Of a stretch of 64,000 nt of DNA, positions 8,754 to 17,352 are shown one piece after another; within the stretch, counting starts at the first letter, position 1; each line of letters starts with the position of its first letter. The DNA is from Ovoidimarina sp050299695. GTDB taxonomy: Bacteria > Pseudomonadota > Alphaproteobacteria > Rhodobacterales > Rhodobacteraceae. The notes beneath the pieces are model-generated. The model was not told the origin of the DNA. It made no database searches and saw only the letters and a program-made list of their open reading frames with translations. The stretch spans positions 1 through 64,000 of the forward strand of contig JBNKWI010000008.1 in NCBI GenBank assembly GCA_050299695.1. Direction: 5' to 3'. Both the position numbers and the translations under genes were made by a program.

Positions 8754-9871
8754 TGACCGAGTATACCGACATGCCCGAGACCGATGGCGCCGAGCTCTAC
8801 CAGGCCAGCGCGCGGCGGCTGATCTGGTGGCGGTTCCGCAAGCACCGGCTGGCGGTGGTGTCGCTGGTCTTTCTGCTCTTCGCCTATCTGGTGGCAATCT
8901 TCGCGGAGATCATCGCGCCCTATCAGCCGGGGTCGATCGAGAAGCTCCAGACCTTCGTGCCGCCGCAGATGGTGCGGGTCTGGCATGACGGCGGGTTCCA
9001 TACGCCCTTCGTCTACGAGCTGAAACGCACCCGCGATCCGGAGACCGCGCGGGTGCGCTATGTCGAGAACCGGGAGAAGCCGCTGCCGGTCCGGTTCTTC
9101 GTGCGGGGCGAGAGCTACGAGTTCTGGGGGCTCTGGGAGAGCGATCTGCACCTGTTCGGGATCGAGCACCGCAAGCAGAAGCTCAACCTCCTAGGCACCG
9201 ACAGCCTGGGGCGCGACCTGTTCTCGCGGCTGGTCTACGGGGCGCGGGTGACTTTATCGGCCGGTCTGGTGGGGGTGATCTTCGCGTTCGTGCTGGGGCT
9301 CTTCTTCGGGTCGATCTCGGGCTACTACGGCGGCTGGCTCGACGCGTCGATCCAGCGGATGATGGAGTTCATCCGGTCGATCCCGACGATCCCTTTGTGG
9401 ATGGGGCTGGCGGCGGCACTGCCGATCGAGTGGGATCCGCTCTTCGTCTACGTTCTCATCACGCTGATCCTCGCGCTGATCGGCTGGACCCATCTGGCGC
9501 GGGTGGTGCGCGGGCGGTTCCTGTCTTTGCGCGAGGAGGACTACGTGATGGCGGCGCGGCTCGCGGGGGCGAGCGAGTACCGGATCGTGACCAGGCACAT
9601 GCTGCCGGCGATGACCTCCTACATCATCGCGGCGATGACGCTGGCGGTGCCCGAGATGATCCTGGGCGAGACGGCGCTTTCCTTCCTTGGGCTGGGCCTG
9701 CGGCCGCCGGTCGTGTCCTGGGGCGTCTTGTTACAGGACGCGCAGAATCTGCGGTCGATCTCGCTCGCGCCGTGGCTTTTGACGCCGGGGCTGGCGGTGG
9801 TCTGCGTGGTGCTGGCGTTCAATTTCCTCGGCGACGGTCTGCGCGATGCGGCCGATCCCTATGGCCAGTGA
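8753..9871 (+). CDS. ABC transporter permease (DppC/OppC type)
   Basis: Second membrane subunit, 372 residues. TM1 lies around residues 30-50 (LAVVSLVFLLFAYLVAIFAE). It is followed by an unusually long periplasmic insert of about 110 residues before the cluster of further helices. The insert ends at the conserved LGTDSLGRDLFSRLVYGARVTL, and the EAA loop is near DYVMAARLAGASEYRIVTRHMLP. The long insert is typical of DppC relatives grouped with oligosaccharide importers. The gene starts within the stop codon of the first permease and precedes the first ATPase by 10 bases. Confidence 0.92.
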   Translation: MTEYTDMPETDGAELYQASARRLIWWRFRKHRLAVVSLVFLLFAYLVAIFAEIIAPYQPGSIEKLQTFVPPQMVRVWHDGGFHTPFVYELKRTRDPETARVRYVENREKPLPVRFFVRGESYEFWGLWESDLHLFGIEHRKQKLNLLGTDSLGRDLFSRLVYGARVTLSAGLVGVIFAFVLGLFFGSISGYYGGWLDASIQRMMEFIRSIPTIPLWMGLAAALPIEWDPLFVYVLITLILALIGWTHLARVVRGRFLSLREEDYVMAARLAGASEYRIVTRHMLPAMTSYIIAAMTLAVPEMILGETALSFLGLGLRPPVVSWGVLLQDAQNLRSISLAPWLLTPGLAVVCVVLAFNFLGDGLRDAADPYGQ

Positions 9872-9881
9872 GGGGCGCGGC

Positions 9882-10925
9882 ATGACGAACCCGGTGCTGC
9901 CCCCAATGCCCTCCGAGCGGCTTCTGGAGTTGCGCGACGTGCAGGTGGGGTTCGAGACCCGCGACGGCCGGGTCGCGGCGGTGAACTCGGTGACCTATCA
10001 CGTGGATCGCGGCGAGGTCCTGGGCATCGTCGGCGAGAGCGGCTCGGGCAAGTCGGTCACCGTGCGCGCGATCATGCGGCTTCTGGCGAAGAACGCGGTG
10101 GAGGGTGCGGGCGGGGCGATCCGGTTCAACCCGGACGGCGACCGCGCGCTGCTCCTGTCGGCCGAGGACAAGAACAGCCGGCTGATGCGCGAGATCCGGG
10201 GCGGGCGGATCGGGATGATCTTTCAGGAGCCGATGACGGCGCTGTCGCCGGTGCACACGGTGGGCAGGCAGATCATGCGCACGGTGATGCTGCACCGGAA
10301 ATGCGGACGGGCCGAGGCGCGGGCGCGGTCGGTGGAGCTTCTGGGCAAGGTGCAATTGCCGAACCCCGAGGAGATGGTCGACCGCTATCCGCACCAGATG
10401 TCGGGCGGCATGCGGCAGCGGGCGATGATCGCGCTCGCGCTCGCCTGCGACCCGGTCTTGCTGATCGCCGACGAGCCCACGACGGCGCTCGACGTGACGA
10501 CCGAGGCGCAGATCCTCGATCTGTTGAAGTCGCTGCAGGACGATCTGGGGATGGCGATCATCTTCATCACCCACAATTTCGGCGTGGTGGCGGATATCGC
10601 CGACCGGGTGGCGGTGATGTATCTGGGGCGGATCGTCGAGACCGGCAGCGTCGACGATATCTTTTATGCGCCGAAGCATCCCTACACGCAGGCGCTCCTG
10701 CAATCCATTCCGCGGCTGGGTCAGGCGCGGGTGCGGCGGCTGAAGACGATCCGGGGCTCGGTGCCCGACCCGTACAACGTGCCGAAGGGCTGCCCGTTCC
10801 ACACCCGTTGCGATTTCGCCGACCCGGCGCTGTGCGGCACCGAATTGCCGCCGCGCAAGGCCTTCGCGGACGGTCAGAGCGCGCTCTGCCATTTCGCGGG
10901 CGAACTGAAGGAGGCGGGGCAATGA
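9882..10925 (+). CDS. ABC transporter ATP-binding protein (DppD/OppD type)
   Basis: Cytoplasmic ATPase of 347 residues. Walker A is GESGSGKS (residues 51-58), the signature is MSGGMRQRAMIA, and Walker B is LLIADEPTTALD. A C-terminal oligopeptide-transporter extension ends with GCPFHTRCDFA, whose Cys residues can hold an iron-sulfur centre in this subfamily. I chose ATG 9882 because AGGGGCG precedes it; the earlier ATG at 9846 lies inside the permease gene. Its stop overlaps the next ATG (ATGA). Confidence 0.92.
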   Translation: MTNPVLPPMPSERLLELRDVQVGFETRDGRVAAVNSVTYHVDRGEVLGIVGESGSGKSVTVRAIMRLLAKNAVEGAGGAIRFNPDGDRALLLSAEDKNSRLMREIRGGRIGMIFQEPMTALSPVHTVGRQIMRTVMLHRKCGRAEARARSVELLGKVQLPNPEEMVDRYPHQMSGGMRQRAMIALALACDPVLLIADEPTTALDVTTEAQILDLLKSLQDDLGMAIIFITHNFGVVADIADRVAVMYLGRIVETGSVDDIFYAPKHPYTQALLQSIPRLGQARVRRLKTIRGSVPDPYNVPKGCPFHTRCDFADPALCGTELPPRKAFADGQSALCHFAGELKEAGQ

Positions 10926-11950
10926 GTGTGCTTCCTGCCGAGGCGCTGCCGGCCGATGTGCTGGTGCGCGTCGAGGGGCTGAGCAAGCATTTCGGCGTCA
11001 AGGCTGGGTCGGGGCAGGCTCTGCTGCGGGCGGTGGACGACGTGAGCTTCGACATCCGCAAGGGCGAGACCTTCGGCCTTGTGGGCGAGAGCGGTTCGGG
11101 CAAGTCGACCGTCGCACGGCTGATGCTGCGCGCCTATGCCCTGACGGCGGGGCGGGTGCTGTTCCGCCTCTCCGACGGGACGGTCGCCGATATCTCGGCG
11201 CTCGACGACAGGGCGATGCGGCCGATCCGGCGCGAGATGCAGATGATCTTCCAGGATCCCTACAGCTCGCTCAACCCGCGCATGACGCTGCGCGACCTGA
11301 TCGGCGAGCCCATGTCGGTGCACGGGCATTCGCGCGCGGAGATCGACGCGCGGGTGGCCGAGCTTCTGGCCTGCGTCGGGCTCCGGCCGGAATATGCCGG
11401 GCGCTATCCGCATGCCTTCTCGGGCGGGCAGCGGCAGCGGATCGGCATCGCACGGGCGCTGGCGCTGGCGCCGGCGCTGATCGCGGCGGACGAGGCGGTG
11501 TCGGCGCTGGACGTGTCGGTGGCGGCGCAGAACATCAACCTCCTGCAGGACCTGCAGGAACAGTTCGACCTGACCTATCTGTTCATCACCCACGATCTGG
11601 GGATGGTCGAGCATATCTCGAACCGGATCGCGGTGATGTATCTGGGGCGGATCGTGGAGCTGGGCGAGACCGAGGAGATCTTCGCCCGGCCGATGCATCC
11701 CTACACCGAGGCGTTGCTGGGCGCGGTGCCGCAGCCCGATCCGCGCAAGCGGCGGAGCGGCAAACGGCAGGTCCTGAAGGGCGAGGTGCCGAGCGCGGTG
11801 AACCCGCCCTCGGGCTGCGCGTTCCACCCGCGCTGCCCCTACGCGACCGAGCGCTGCGCGGCGGAGCTGCCTGCCCTGCGCGTGGTCGGCGGGCGGCAGG
11901 TGCGCTGCCATTTCGCCGAGGAGCTGGCGTTGCAGGGAGTAGGGGCGTGA
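10922..11950 (+). CDS. ABC transporter ATP-binding protein (DppF/OppF type)
   Basis: Second ATPase of the importer, 342 residues. It has Walker A GESGSGKS (about residues 55-62), the signature FSGGQRQRIGIARAL, a Walker B region with LIAADEAVSALD, and a C-terminal GCAFHPRCPYA extension. ATGA and GTGA overlaps join it to the genes on both sides. The Walker B segment reads ADEAVSALD rather than the commoner DEPTSALD; both carry the catalytic Glu. Confidence 0.92.
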   Translation: MSVLPAEALPADVLVRVEGLSKHFGVKAGSGQALLRAVDDVSFDIRKGETFGLVGESGSGKSTVARLMLRAYALTAGRVLFRLSDGTVADISALDDRAMRPIRREMQMIFQDPYSSLNPRMTLRDLIGEPMSVHGHSRAEIDARVAELLACVGLRPEYAGRYPHAFSGGQRQRIGIARALALAPALIAADEAVSALDVSVAAQNINLLQDLQEQFDLTYLFITHDLGMVEHISNRIAVMYLGRIVELGETEEIFARPMHPYTEALLGAVPQPDPRKRRSGKRQVLKGEVPSAVNPPSGCAFHPRCPYATERCAAELPALRVVGGRQVRCHFAEELALQGVGA

Positions 11951-13185
11951 GCCTTTTCGCGGTAACCGATCCGGCGGTGCCGGCGGCGGATCCGGGCGCG
12001 CTGGATTTCGCGCTGGCGGAGCGGCATCGGCCGGTGCTGTGCCTCGACCTAGCGGAGCCCGCGCCGCCCTTGGCGCTGGGCTATTGGGTGATCCGGGCGG
12101 CGGGTGTTTCGCCGTCGTCGAAATTCCTCCTGACCCCGCCTGCCGGGGGCGCGGTGATCGAATACGCGATCTGGCACGATTGGGACATTCAGCATCTTTA
12201 CGATCTGGAGCATGTCTGGGTGCATCTCGATGCCGCCGGGGCGCCGGTGCGGGTCGAGGGCACCATGCACGGGATGCGCGTGGCGATGGACACGGGCGGC
12301 GGTCTGCCGGAACTGCGGGAGGGACGGCCGGTTCTGTATTCCGAGCCCGGCAAGCACGCGATCTGGGCCTCGGACCGGGCGATGCCCTTCATCGCGGGCG
12401 AGATGATCCGCCGGGTCTGCGGGCCCGAGGCGGGGGCGCAGGGGGTGCATCTGGGCAACCGCTTCGCCGAGGCGGGCGGGTTCGCGGCGGGGCCGCGCGA
12501 CCACCGCTTGGCCGGGCTGGCGCTGCGGCGGGCCGGGTTCGCGCCGCGTTTTGCGTTCCGGCCGGGGCCGGAGCCGGTGCTGTTGCCCTGGGCGGTTCTG
12601 GAGGGCTGGATCCCCACGCGGGTCCGGGCGCTGATCGCGGCATTGTCCGAGCGGGTGCCGCATCTGGCGGCGCTGTTCCTCGATTGCGGCGATACGCTCA
12701 TCGACGAGGCGACCGAGGTGAAGCTGCCCGGCACCGAGATCGTGACCGAATCCGAGGAGATCCCGCACGCGATGGACGCGGTGCGGGCGCTGCACGGGCT
12801 GGGCTATCCGATGGCGCTGGTGGCGGACGGGCCGAGCGAGACCTTCGAGAACTTGCTGAAGCCGCGCGGGATCTGGGAGCTGATGGGCGCCCATGTGATT
12901 TCGGGCGATATCGGCGAGCTGAAGCCGTCGCCGAAGATGTTCGGGGCGGCGATGGCAGCGATGGGGCTGGACGACCCGGCGCGCGTGGTGATGGTGGGCA
13001 ACAACCTCGCGCGCGACATAAGGGGCGCGAACGAGTTCGGGCTGATCTCGCTCCATGTCGCCTGGTCGCGGCGGCGGAGCCATGTGCCCGCGGAGGCGGC
13101 CGAGGTGCCCGATCACCGGATCGACCGGCTGGACGCGCTGGTGGAGACGATCGGTGCGATCGAACTGGCGCTGGGCGATGGCTGA
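11947..13185 (+). CDS. Fusion protein: unknown N-terminal domain plus HAD-like domain
   Basis: A 412-residue protein that starts with GTG inside the stop of the ATPase gene (GTGA). Residues from about 240 on form a HAD-like Rossmann domain. Motif I is FLDCGDTLI (Asp246; the second Asp position is Gly248), a Lys lies in ELKPSPKMF, and motif IV is VVMVGNNLARDIRGANE. Loss of the second Asp is unusual for a HAD phosphatase and fits dehalogenase-like or inactive members better. Residues 1-210, with a conserved-looking stretch around HDWDIQHLYDLEHVWVHLD, match nothing I recognise. Its place in the transporter operon implies work on the imported sugar or its phosphate. It overlaps the next gene by eight bases. 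Confidence 0.7.
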   Translation: MSLFAVTDPAVPAADPGALDFALAERHRPVLCLDLAEPAPPLALGYWVIRAAGVSPSSKFLLTPPAGGAVIEYAIWHDWDIQHLYDLEHVWVHLDAAGAPVRVEGTMHGMRVAMDTGGGLPELREGRPVLYSEPGKHAIWASDRAMPFIAGEMIRRVCGPEAGAQGVHLGNRFAEAGGFAAGPRDHRLAGLALRRAGFAPRFAFRPGPEPVLLPWAVLEGWIPTRVRALIAALSERVPHLAALFLDCGDTLIDEATEVKLPGTEIVTESEEIPHAMDAVRALHGLGYPMALVADGPSETFENLLKPRGIWELMGAHVISGDIGELKPSPKMFGAAMAAMGLDDPARVVMVGNNLARDIRGANEFGLISLHVAWSRRRSHVPAEAAEVPDHRIDRLDALVETIGAIELALGDG

Positions 13186-15655
13186 GGCGCGGTTTCCCAT
13201 CGCGCCGGGCGAGACGGTCACGGCGTTCGAGCTGGGGCCGCTGGAGGAGCGGTATTTTCCGGGCGAGGTCGCGGCGGGCCACGACGCGGTGGACTATCGC
13301 TTCGTCAATGGCTTCGTCGATGTGGGCGATCTGCCCTGCCGGGTGGCGACCTGGGCGGAGGTGAAGGCGCGGGAAACGCCGGAACTTGTGGCGTTCGACG
13401 CGGTGGCGGTCGCGCTGCCGGGCTTCAGCCGGCGGCTCGATTTCTCGGGCTTCTGGCACCGTCCGCACCGGTTGGCGCGCTGGTGCCGGACCCGGCTGGT
13501 GCCGGAGGCAGCGGGCGCGGCGCGGTTCCGGCTGGCCACCTGCGGCGGAGTGAATGTCTGGGTCGACGGGCGCCATGTGGCGGCGTTCGAGCCGTTCACG
13601 CGGAATGCGGTGCAGGAGACCGAGCTTGTCCTGCCGCTGACCGAGGGCGGGTCGGAGCTGGTGCTCCTGGTCGAGGAGATGGCCGAGCGCGACACGAATT
13701 TCTTCGTCGAGCTGACCTGGGAGGGCCCCGGCGCGCTGGTGGCGGCGCTGCCGACCGGCGCCGATCCCGGCGCGCTGGAGGTGTTGCGGGGGCTGGCCCG
13801 CGACATGCGCCCGGCGCGGCTGTGTTTCGGGGCGGGCGAGGCGCTGGAGCTGGCCTTCGACGCGCCTGCGCCCACCGATGTGGCGATCCGCGCCGAGATC
13901 CGGCCTTCGGTGCATCTCAGCCACAAGCCGGCGTTGTTCGCGGCGGAGGCGGTGCTCCGGGCGGGCGAGACGCGGGTGGTGCTGGGGGCGGCGGCGCATC
14001 TGGAAGACGGGTATCACCCACTCGACCTGACGCTCGAGATCGGCGCGGCGCGGGTCGAGCGGCAGATCGCCTTCGCCCGGCTGGGACAGAAGGCGGCGCG
14101 GGAGATCGGGTCGGATCTGGCGGCGCGCAAGGCGGCGGCGCTCGATCATGCCGCGCGGCAGGGGGAGCCGCGGATCGGGCGGCTTCTGGCGATGCTGGCG
14201 CTGGGGAGGCCGTTCGACGCGGTCGCGCGGGAGATCCTCGACGACACGCTCGACGGGATCGAGGGGCGGCGGGATTGCTCGGATTTCATCATCGTGCCGC
14301 TCCTGTGGTGCCTGGCCGAGCATGGTGCGGCGTTTCCGCCCGAGGCGGCGGCGCGGGCCCGCGAGGCGGTGCTCGGCTACCGCTACTGGGTCGACGAGCC
14401 GGGCAACGACACGATGTGGTTCTGGAGCGAGAACCATGTGCTGTGTTTTCACGTTGCCGAGTACCTGGCCGGGCGGCTCTATCCCGACGCGGTGTTTCCC
14501 AATGCGGGCATGACCGGTGCCGGGCATGCGGCGCTGGCGCGGGGGCGGCTGGAGCGCTGGCTGGCCTCGGTCAAGGCACATGGGCTCGCCGAGTGGAATT
14601 CGGCGGCCTATTATCCGATCGACTTCATCGGGCTCTTCGCGCTCCACCGCTTCGGCGAGGCGGATCTGCGCGACCGGGCGCGGGAGATCCTCGACCGGCT
14701 CTTCACGATGATCGCGCTGCACAGCATCGGCGGTGTTGCGGCGGGCACCATGGGGCGGGCCTATGACAAGGAGCTACGCGCGGGGCCGCTGACCGAGCTG
14801 GCGCCCTTCGCGGCTGTGGCCTTCGGGCCGGGCTGGCTCAATGGCGGCGTGGCGGCGCTGCCGCAATTCTGCGCCTGCGACTATGCGCCGCCCGAGGGGC
14901 TGGACGCGCTCGCCGCGCCGCCGGCGGGGCAGGCGGTGCAAGCGCGCTACGTGCAGGGCTATGGCACCCAGGCGCGGCTGGCGCTGTGGAAGACGGCGCA
15001 TATGCAGCTTTCGGCCTCGGTCGATGCGGCGCCGGGGCAGGGCGGGCACCAGCAGCATCTGGTCGATGTGCAGGCGGAAGCGGCGCCGTTCGCACGGGTC
15101 TGGATCAATCACCCCGGCGAGGACGATCCCTGGGGCTCGAACCGGCCGTCCTACTGGGCCGGGAACGGGGTGATGCCGCGGGTCGGGATGGACGGAAACT
15201 GCGCGCTGGTTCTAAGCGATCTGGGCGCGGCGCCGCGCCTGGCGTTCACCCATGCCTATGCGCCCGCCGCAGCGTTCGACTCGGTGCTTTCGGGCGCGGA
15301 CTGGCTGGTGCTGGCCTCGGGCGGCGGCGCGGTGACGCTGAAGGCGAGCGGGCCGATCCGGCCGGTGACGCGCGGGCCGGGGGCCGGGATCGAGTGGCGC
15401 TGCGAGGGCGCGCGCACCGGGTGGGCGGTGCTGGTGGACGACCTGCCCGAGGGCGGGCTGCTGGCCTTGGCGGCGCGCGCCGAGGGCATGGTGCTGGCGC
15501 TCGGGCCCGGGCCATCGCTCCGGCTCGAGGGCGCGGGCGGGCCGGAGCTGCGGCTCGACCATGTGCTCGGCCTGTTCCGGGACGACCGGGCCGTGCCGTT
15601 TCCGACGGGCAGCCGGGTGCCGGTGATCGAGCGGCTGCCGCGGGCGGATTTTTAG
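13178..15655 (+). CDS. Uncharacterised 825-residue protein, possible carbohydrate-active enzyme
   Basis: I do not recognise this family with confidence. The first 270 or so residues look beta-rich, with a jelly-roll-like segment (LATCGGVNVWVDGRHVAAFE) of the kind that precedes catalytic domains in large glycosidases. The middle, about 290-560, is helical and rich in Trp and Tyr. It contains MWFWSENH (413-420) and EWNSAAYYPID (472-482), like the (alpha/alpha) toroids of lyases and some hydrolases. The last part is beta-rich and includes GGHQQHLVD (622-630). No signal peptide is visible, so it should act in the cytoplasm. It sits directly before a GH105 enzyme, whose substrates are made by polysaccharide lyases, so a lyase-like role is plausible but unproven. 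Confidence 0.6.
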   Translation: MAEARFPIAPGETVTAFELGPLEERYFPGEVAAGHDAVDYRFVNGFVDVGDLPCRVATWAEVKARETPELVAFDAVAVALPGFSRRLDFSGFWHRPHRLARWCRTRLVPEAAGAARFRLATCGGVNVWVDGRHVAAFEPFTRNAVQETELVLPLTEGGSELVLLVEEMAERDTNFFVELTWEGPGALVAALPTGADPGALEVLRGLARDMRPARLCFGAGEALELAFDAPAPTDVAIRAEIRPSVHLSHKPALFAAEAVLRAGETRVVLGAAAHLEDGYHPLDLTLEIGAARVERQIAFARLGQKAAREIGSDLAARKAAALDHAARQGEPRIGRLLAMLALGRPFDAVAREILDDTLDGIEGRRDCSDFIIVPLLWCLAEHGAAFPPEAAARAREAVLGYRYWVDEPGNDTMWFWSENHVLCFHVAEYLAGRLYPDAVFPNAGMTGAGHAALARGRLERWLASVKAHGLAEWNSAAYYPIDFIGLFALHRFGEADLRDRAREILDRLFTMIALHSIGGVAAGTMGRAYDKELRAGPLTELAPFAAVAFGPGWLNGGVAALPQFCACDYAPPEGLDALAAPPAGQAVQARYVQGYGTQARLALWKTAHMQLSASVDAAPGQGGHQQHLVDVQAEAAPFARVWINHPGEDDPWGSNRPSYWAGNGVMPRVGMDGNCALVLSDLGAAPRLAFTHAYAPAAAFDSVLSGADWLVLASGGGAVTLKASGPIRPVTRGPGAGIEWRCEGARTGWAVLVDDLPEGGLLALAARAEGMVLALGPGPSLRLEGAGGPELRLDHVLGLFRDDRAVPFPTGSRVPVIERLPRADF

Positions 15656-15676
15656 ACAGGAAGGATTGGGACCGCG

Positions 15677-16756
15677 ATGCAAGAAACGATGACCGATGCG
15701 CTCCTGTCGCAGCTCCGGAACGTCGCGACCGGCCTGGCGCGGTTGCGCGGGATCAACGAGACCGCGCCTCTGGCGGGCGACGGGTTCCGGCTGCAGTTTG
15801 ACGAATGGGACTGGGAGATCGGCGTCGGCGTCTACGGGCTCTATCGCCATGCCGAGGCGACGGGCGATGCCGGGCTGATCGCAGCGCTGGCGGAGTGGTA
15901 CGACTGGCAGATCGGGCGGGGCCTGCCGCCCCGGCAGGTCAATTCCACCGCGCCGATGCTGGCGCTGGCCTGCCTGATCGACCATGTGGACCGGCCCGAC
16001 TGGGAGGCGCTGGTGACCGACTGGGCGAACTGGCTCCTCGACGGGCTCGCGCGCACCGAGGATGGCGGGTTCCAGCATGTGGTGAAGGAGCGGGCGAACG
16101 AAGGCGAGCTCTGGGACGACACGCTGTTCATGACCTGCCTGTTCCTGGCGCGGGCCGGAAAGCGGCTGAACCGTCCCGACTGGATCGAGGAGGCGGTGTA
16201 CCAGTTCCTGGTCCATGCGCGCTATCTCGCGGATCCGAAGACCGGGCTCTGGTATCACGGCTGGACCTTCGAGGGCCGGCACAATTTCGCGGGTGCGTTC
16301 TGGGCGCGGGGCAATTCCTGGGTGACCATCGCGATCCCCGAGCTTATCGCGATGGTGCCTGACCTGCCCCCGGCGACGCGGCGCCATCTTTGCGCGGTGC
16401 TGCGGGCGCAGGTGGACCGGCTGGCGGCGCTGCAGGGCGCGGGCGGGTTCTTCCATACGCTGCTCGACGATCCGGCCTCGCCGATCGAGGCCTCGGCCAC
16501 GGCCGGGATCGCTTATGGGGTGAGCCGGGCGATCGAGCTTGGGCTTTTGGGCGCGCGGTACCGGGCGATGTCGGAACGGGCGCGCGCGGCGGTTCTGACC
16601 TGCATCGGGCCGGACGGGATCGTGTCGCATGTCTCCGATGGCACGCCGATGGGGCACACGCTGGAGTTCTACCGGCAGATCCCCGACATCCCCGCACCCT
16701 ACGGCCAGGCGCTGACCATGCTGATGCTGGTCGACGCCATCGCCTGCGAGGCCTGA
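15677..16756 (+). CDS. GH105-type unsaturated uronyl hydrolase
   Basis: Cytoplasmic enzyme of 359 residues with the six-hairpin toroid fold of GH88/GH105 (YteR-like). It hydrates and removes a 4,5-unsaturated uronic acid from the non-reducing end of lyase products. Family features are FDEWDWEIGVGVYGL (41-55), the catalytic Asp segment ELWDDTLFM (Asp147/148) and the aromatic segment near HGWTFEGRHNFAGAFWARGN. AGGAAGG lies 12 bases ahead of the ATG. It ends the transporter operon and implies that the imported glycan contains uronic acid processed by an eliminase. I prefer GH105 over GH88 from the overall pattern but cannot exclude GH88. Confidence 0.85.
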   Translation: MQETMTDALLSQLRNVATGLARLRGINETAPLAGDGFRLQFDEWDWEIGVGVYGLYRHAEATGDAGLIAALAEWYDWQIGRGLPPRQVNSTAPMLALACLIDHVDRPDWEALVTDWANWLLDGLARTEDGGFQHVVKERANEGELWDDTLFMTCLFLARAGKRLNRPDWIEEAVYQFLVHARYLADPKTGLWYHGWTFEGRHNFAGAFWARGNSWVTIAIPELIAMVPDLPPATRRHLCAVLRAQVDRLAALQGAGGFFHTLLDDPASPIEASATAGIAYGVSRAIELGLLGARYRAMSERARAAVLTCIGPDGIVSHVSDGTPMGHTLEFYRQIPDIPAPYGQALTMLMLVDAIACEA

Positions 16757-16780
16757 CAACACGGTGACCCGGAAAGAGAT

Positions 16781-16802
16781 GTCCGCCCAAGAACGGGCGG
16801 AC
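16781..16802 (+). terminator. Hairpin after the oligosaccharide operon
   Basis: A perfect 8-bp stem (GTCCGCCC, loop AAGAAC, GGGCGGAC) 25 bases after the GH105 stop. There is no T-tract, so it may act by mRNA stabilisation or with Rho rather than as a classic intrinsic terminator. Confidence 0.5.
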
Positions 16803-16886
16803 CAGGGGACGAGGGAGGAGGGCTGCAGCCATACCGCCGGTGGAGGCGATCCGCTGGTTCTGGGAGGGTCCGTGCGGGATATGGCC

Positions 16887-17009
16887 CTAACGGTTCGCCG
16901 CCGAACCGATGCTGGCCGCCATCCCTGCTGCGGCGGAACGGGGATGCTTCTGTTTCATCTTCTGCTCGAGCTTCTTCAGGTAGAGGCGGGCGATACGGTC
17001 ATTGATCAT
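16887..17009 (-). CDS. Small hypothetical protein, 40 residues
   Basis: A short ORF beginning MINDRIARLYLKKLEQKMKQ, predicted as a charged amphipathic helix followed by a small-residue tail (SAAAGMAASIGSAANR). AAAGGA lies about nine bases upstream of the ATG, which is a good ribosome binding site, and its codon use fits the neighbours. It lies alone between the GH105 gene and the broken GntR gene. Function unknown; it could be a chance ORF. Confidence 0.45.
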   Translation of the reverse strand: MINDRIARLYLKKLEQKMKQKHPRSAAAGMAASIGSAANR

Positions 17010-17352
17010 GGGTCTGTTCCTTTGTTCAGGTCTGGTTCCGATCCGTCGGTCTCTCCGAGCGGCGATGGGGACGGTATGGAACCCGGGTGTTTCAGACGTA
17101 TGTCCGGGAAGGCGGAAACGTGTTTCGACTGTGTCAGGACGTTCGGCGTCCCTGGCCGCCGTCGTTGTCGCGGACGAGCCCGTCCCAGAGGTTCATCAGG
17201 ATGCGGAAAGCGTTGGCCGCGGTCGCGGCGGCGGGCATCCGGGCGCTTCATGGCCGCGCGATGACCATGCCGGTTGGGCTGCGCTCCGCCGACGCCCGAC
17301 GATTAGAAACGCGCGATTCGCTGTGTCGGTGCGGTGACGGCGAGCGTCGCAG
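17010..17352. other. Intergenic stretch without a recognisable gene
   Basis: ORFs in this 340-base stretch are rich in Arg and Pro, lack ribosome binding sites and resemble nothing I know. I see no strong hairpin, repeat or promoter. Given the broken GntR gene next to it, it may be decaying DNA. Confidence 0.4.

Noticed and set aside
17010..17352. Remnant of a transposase or integrase
   Set aside because: No catalytic motif or terminal inverted repeat could be found; the frames are only Arg/Pro-rich.
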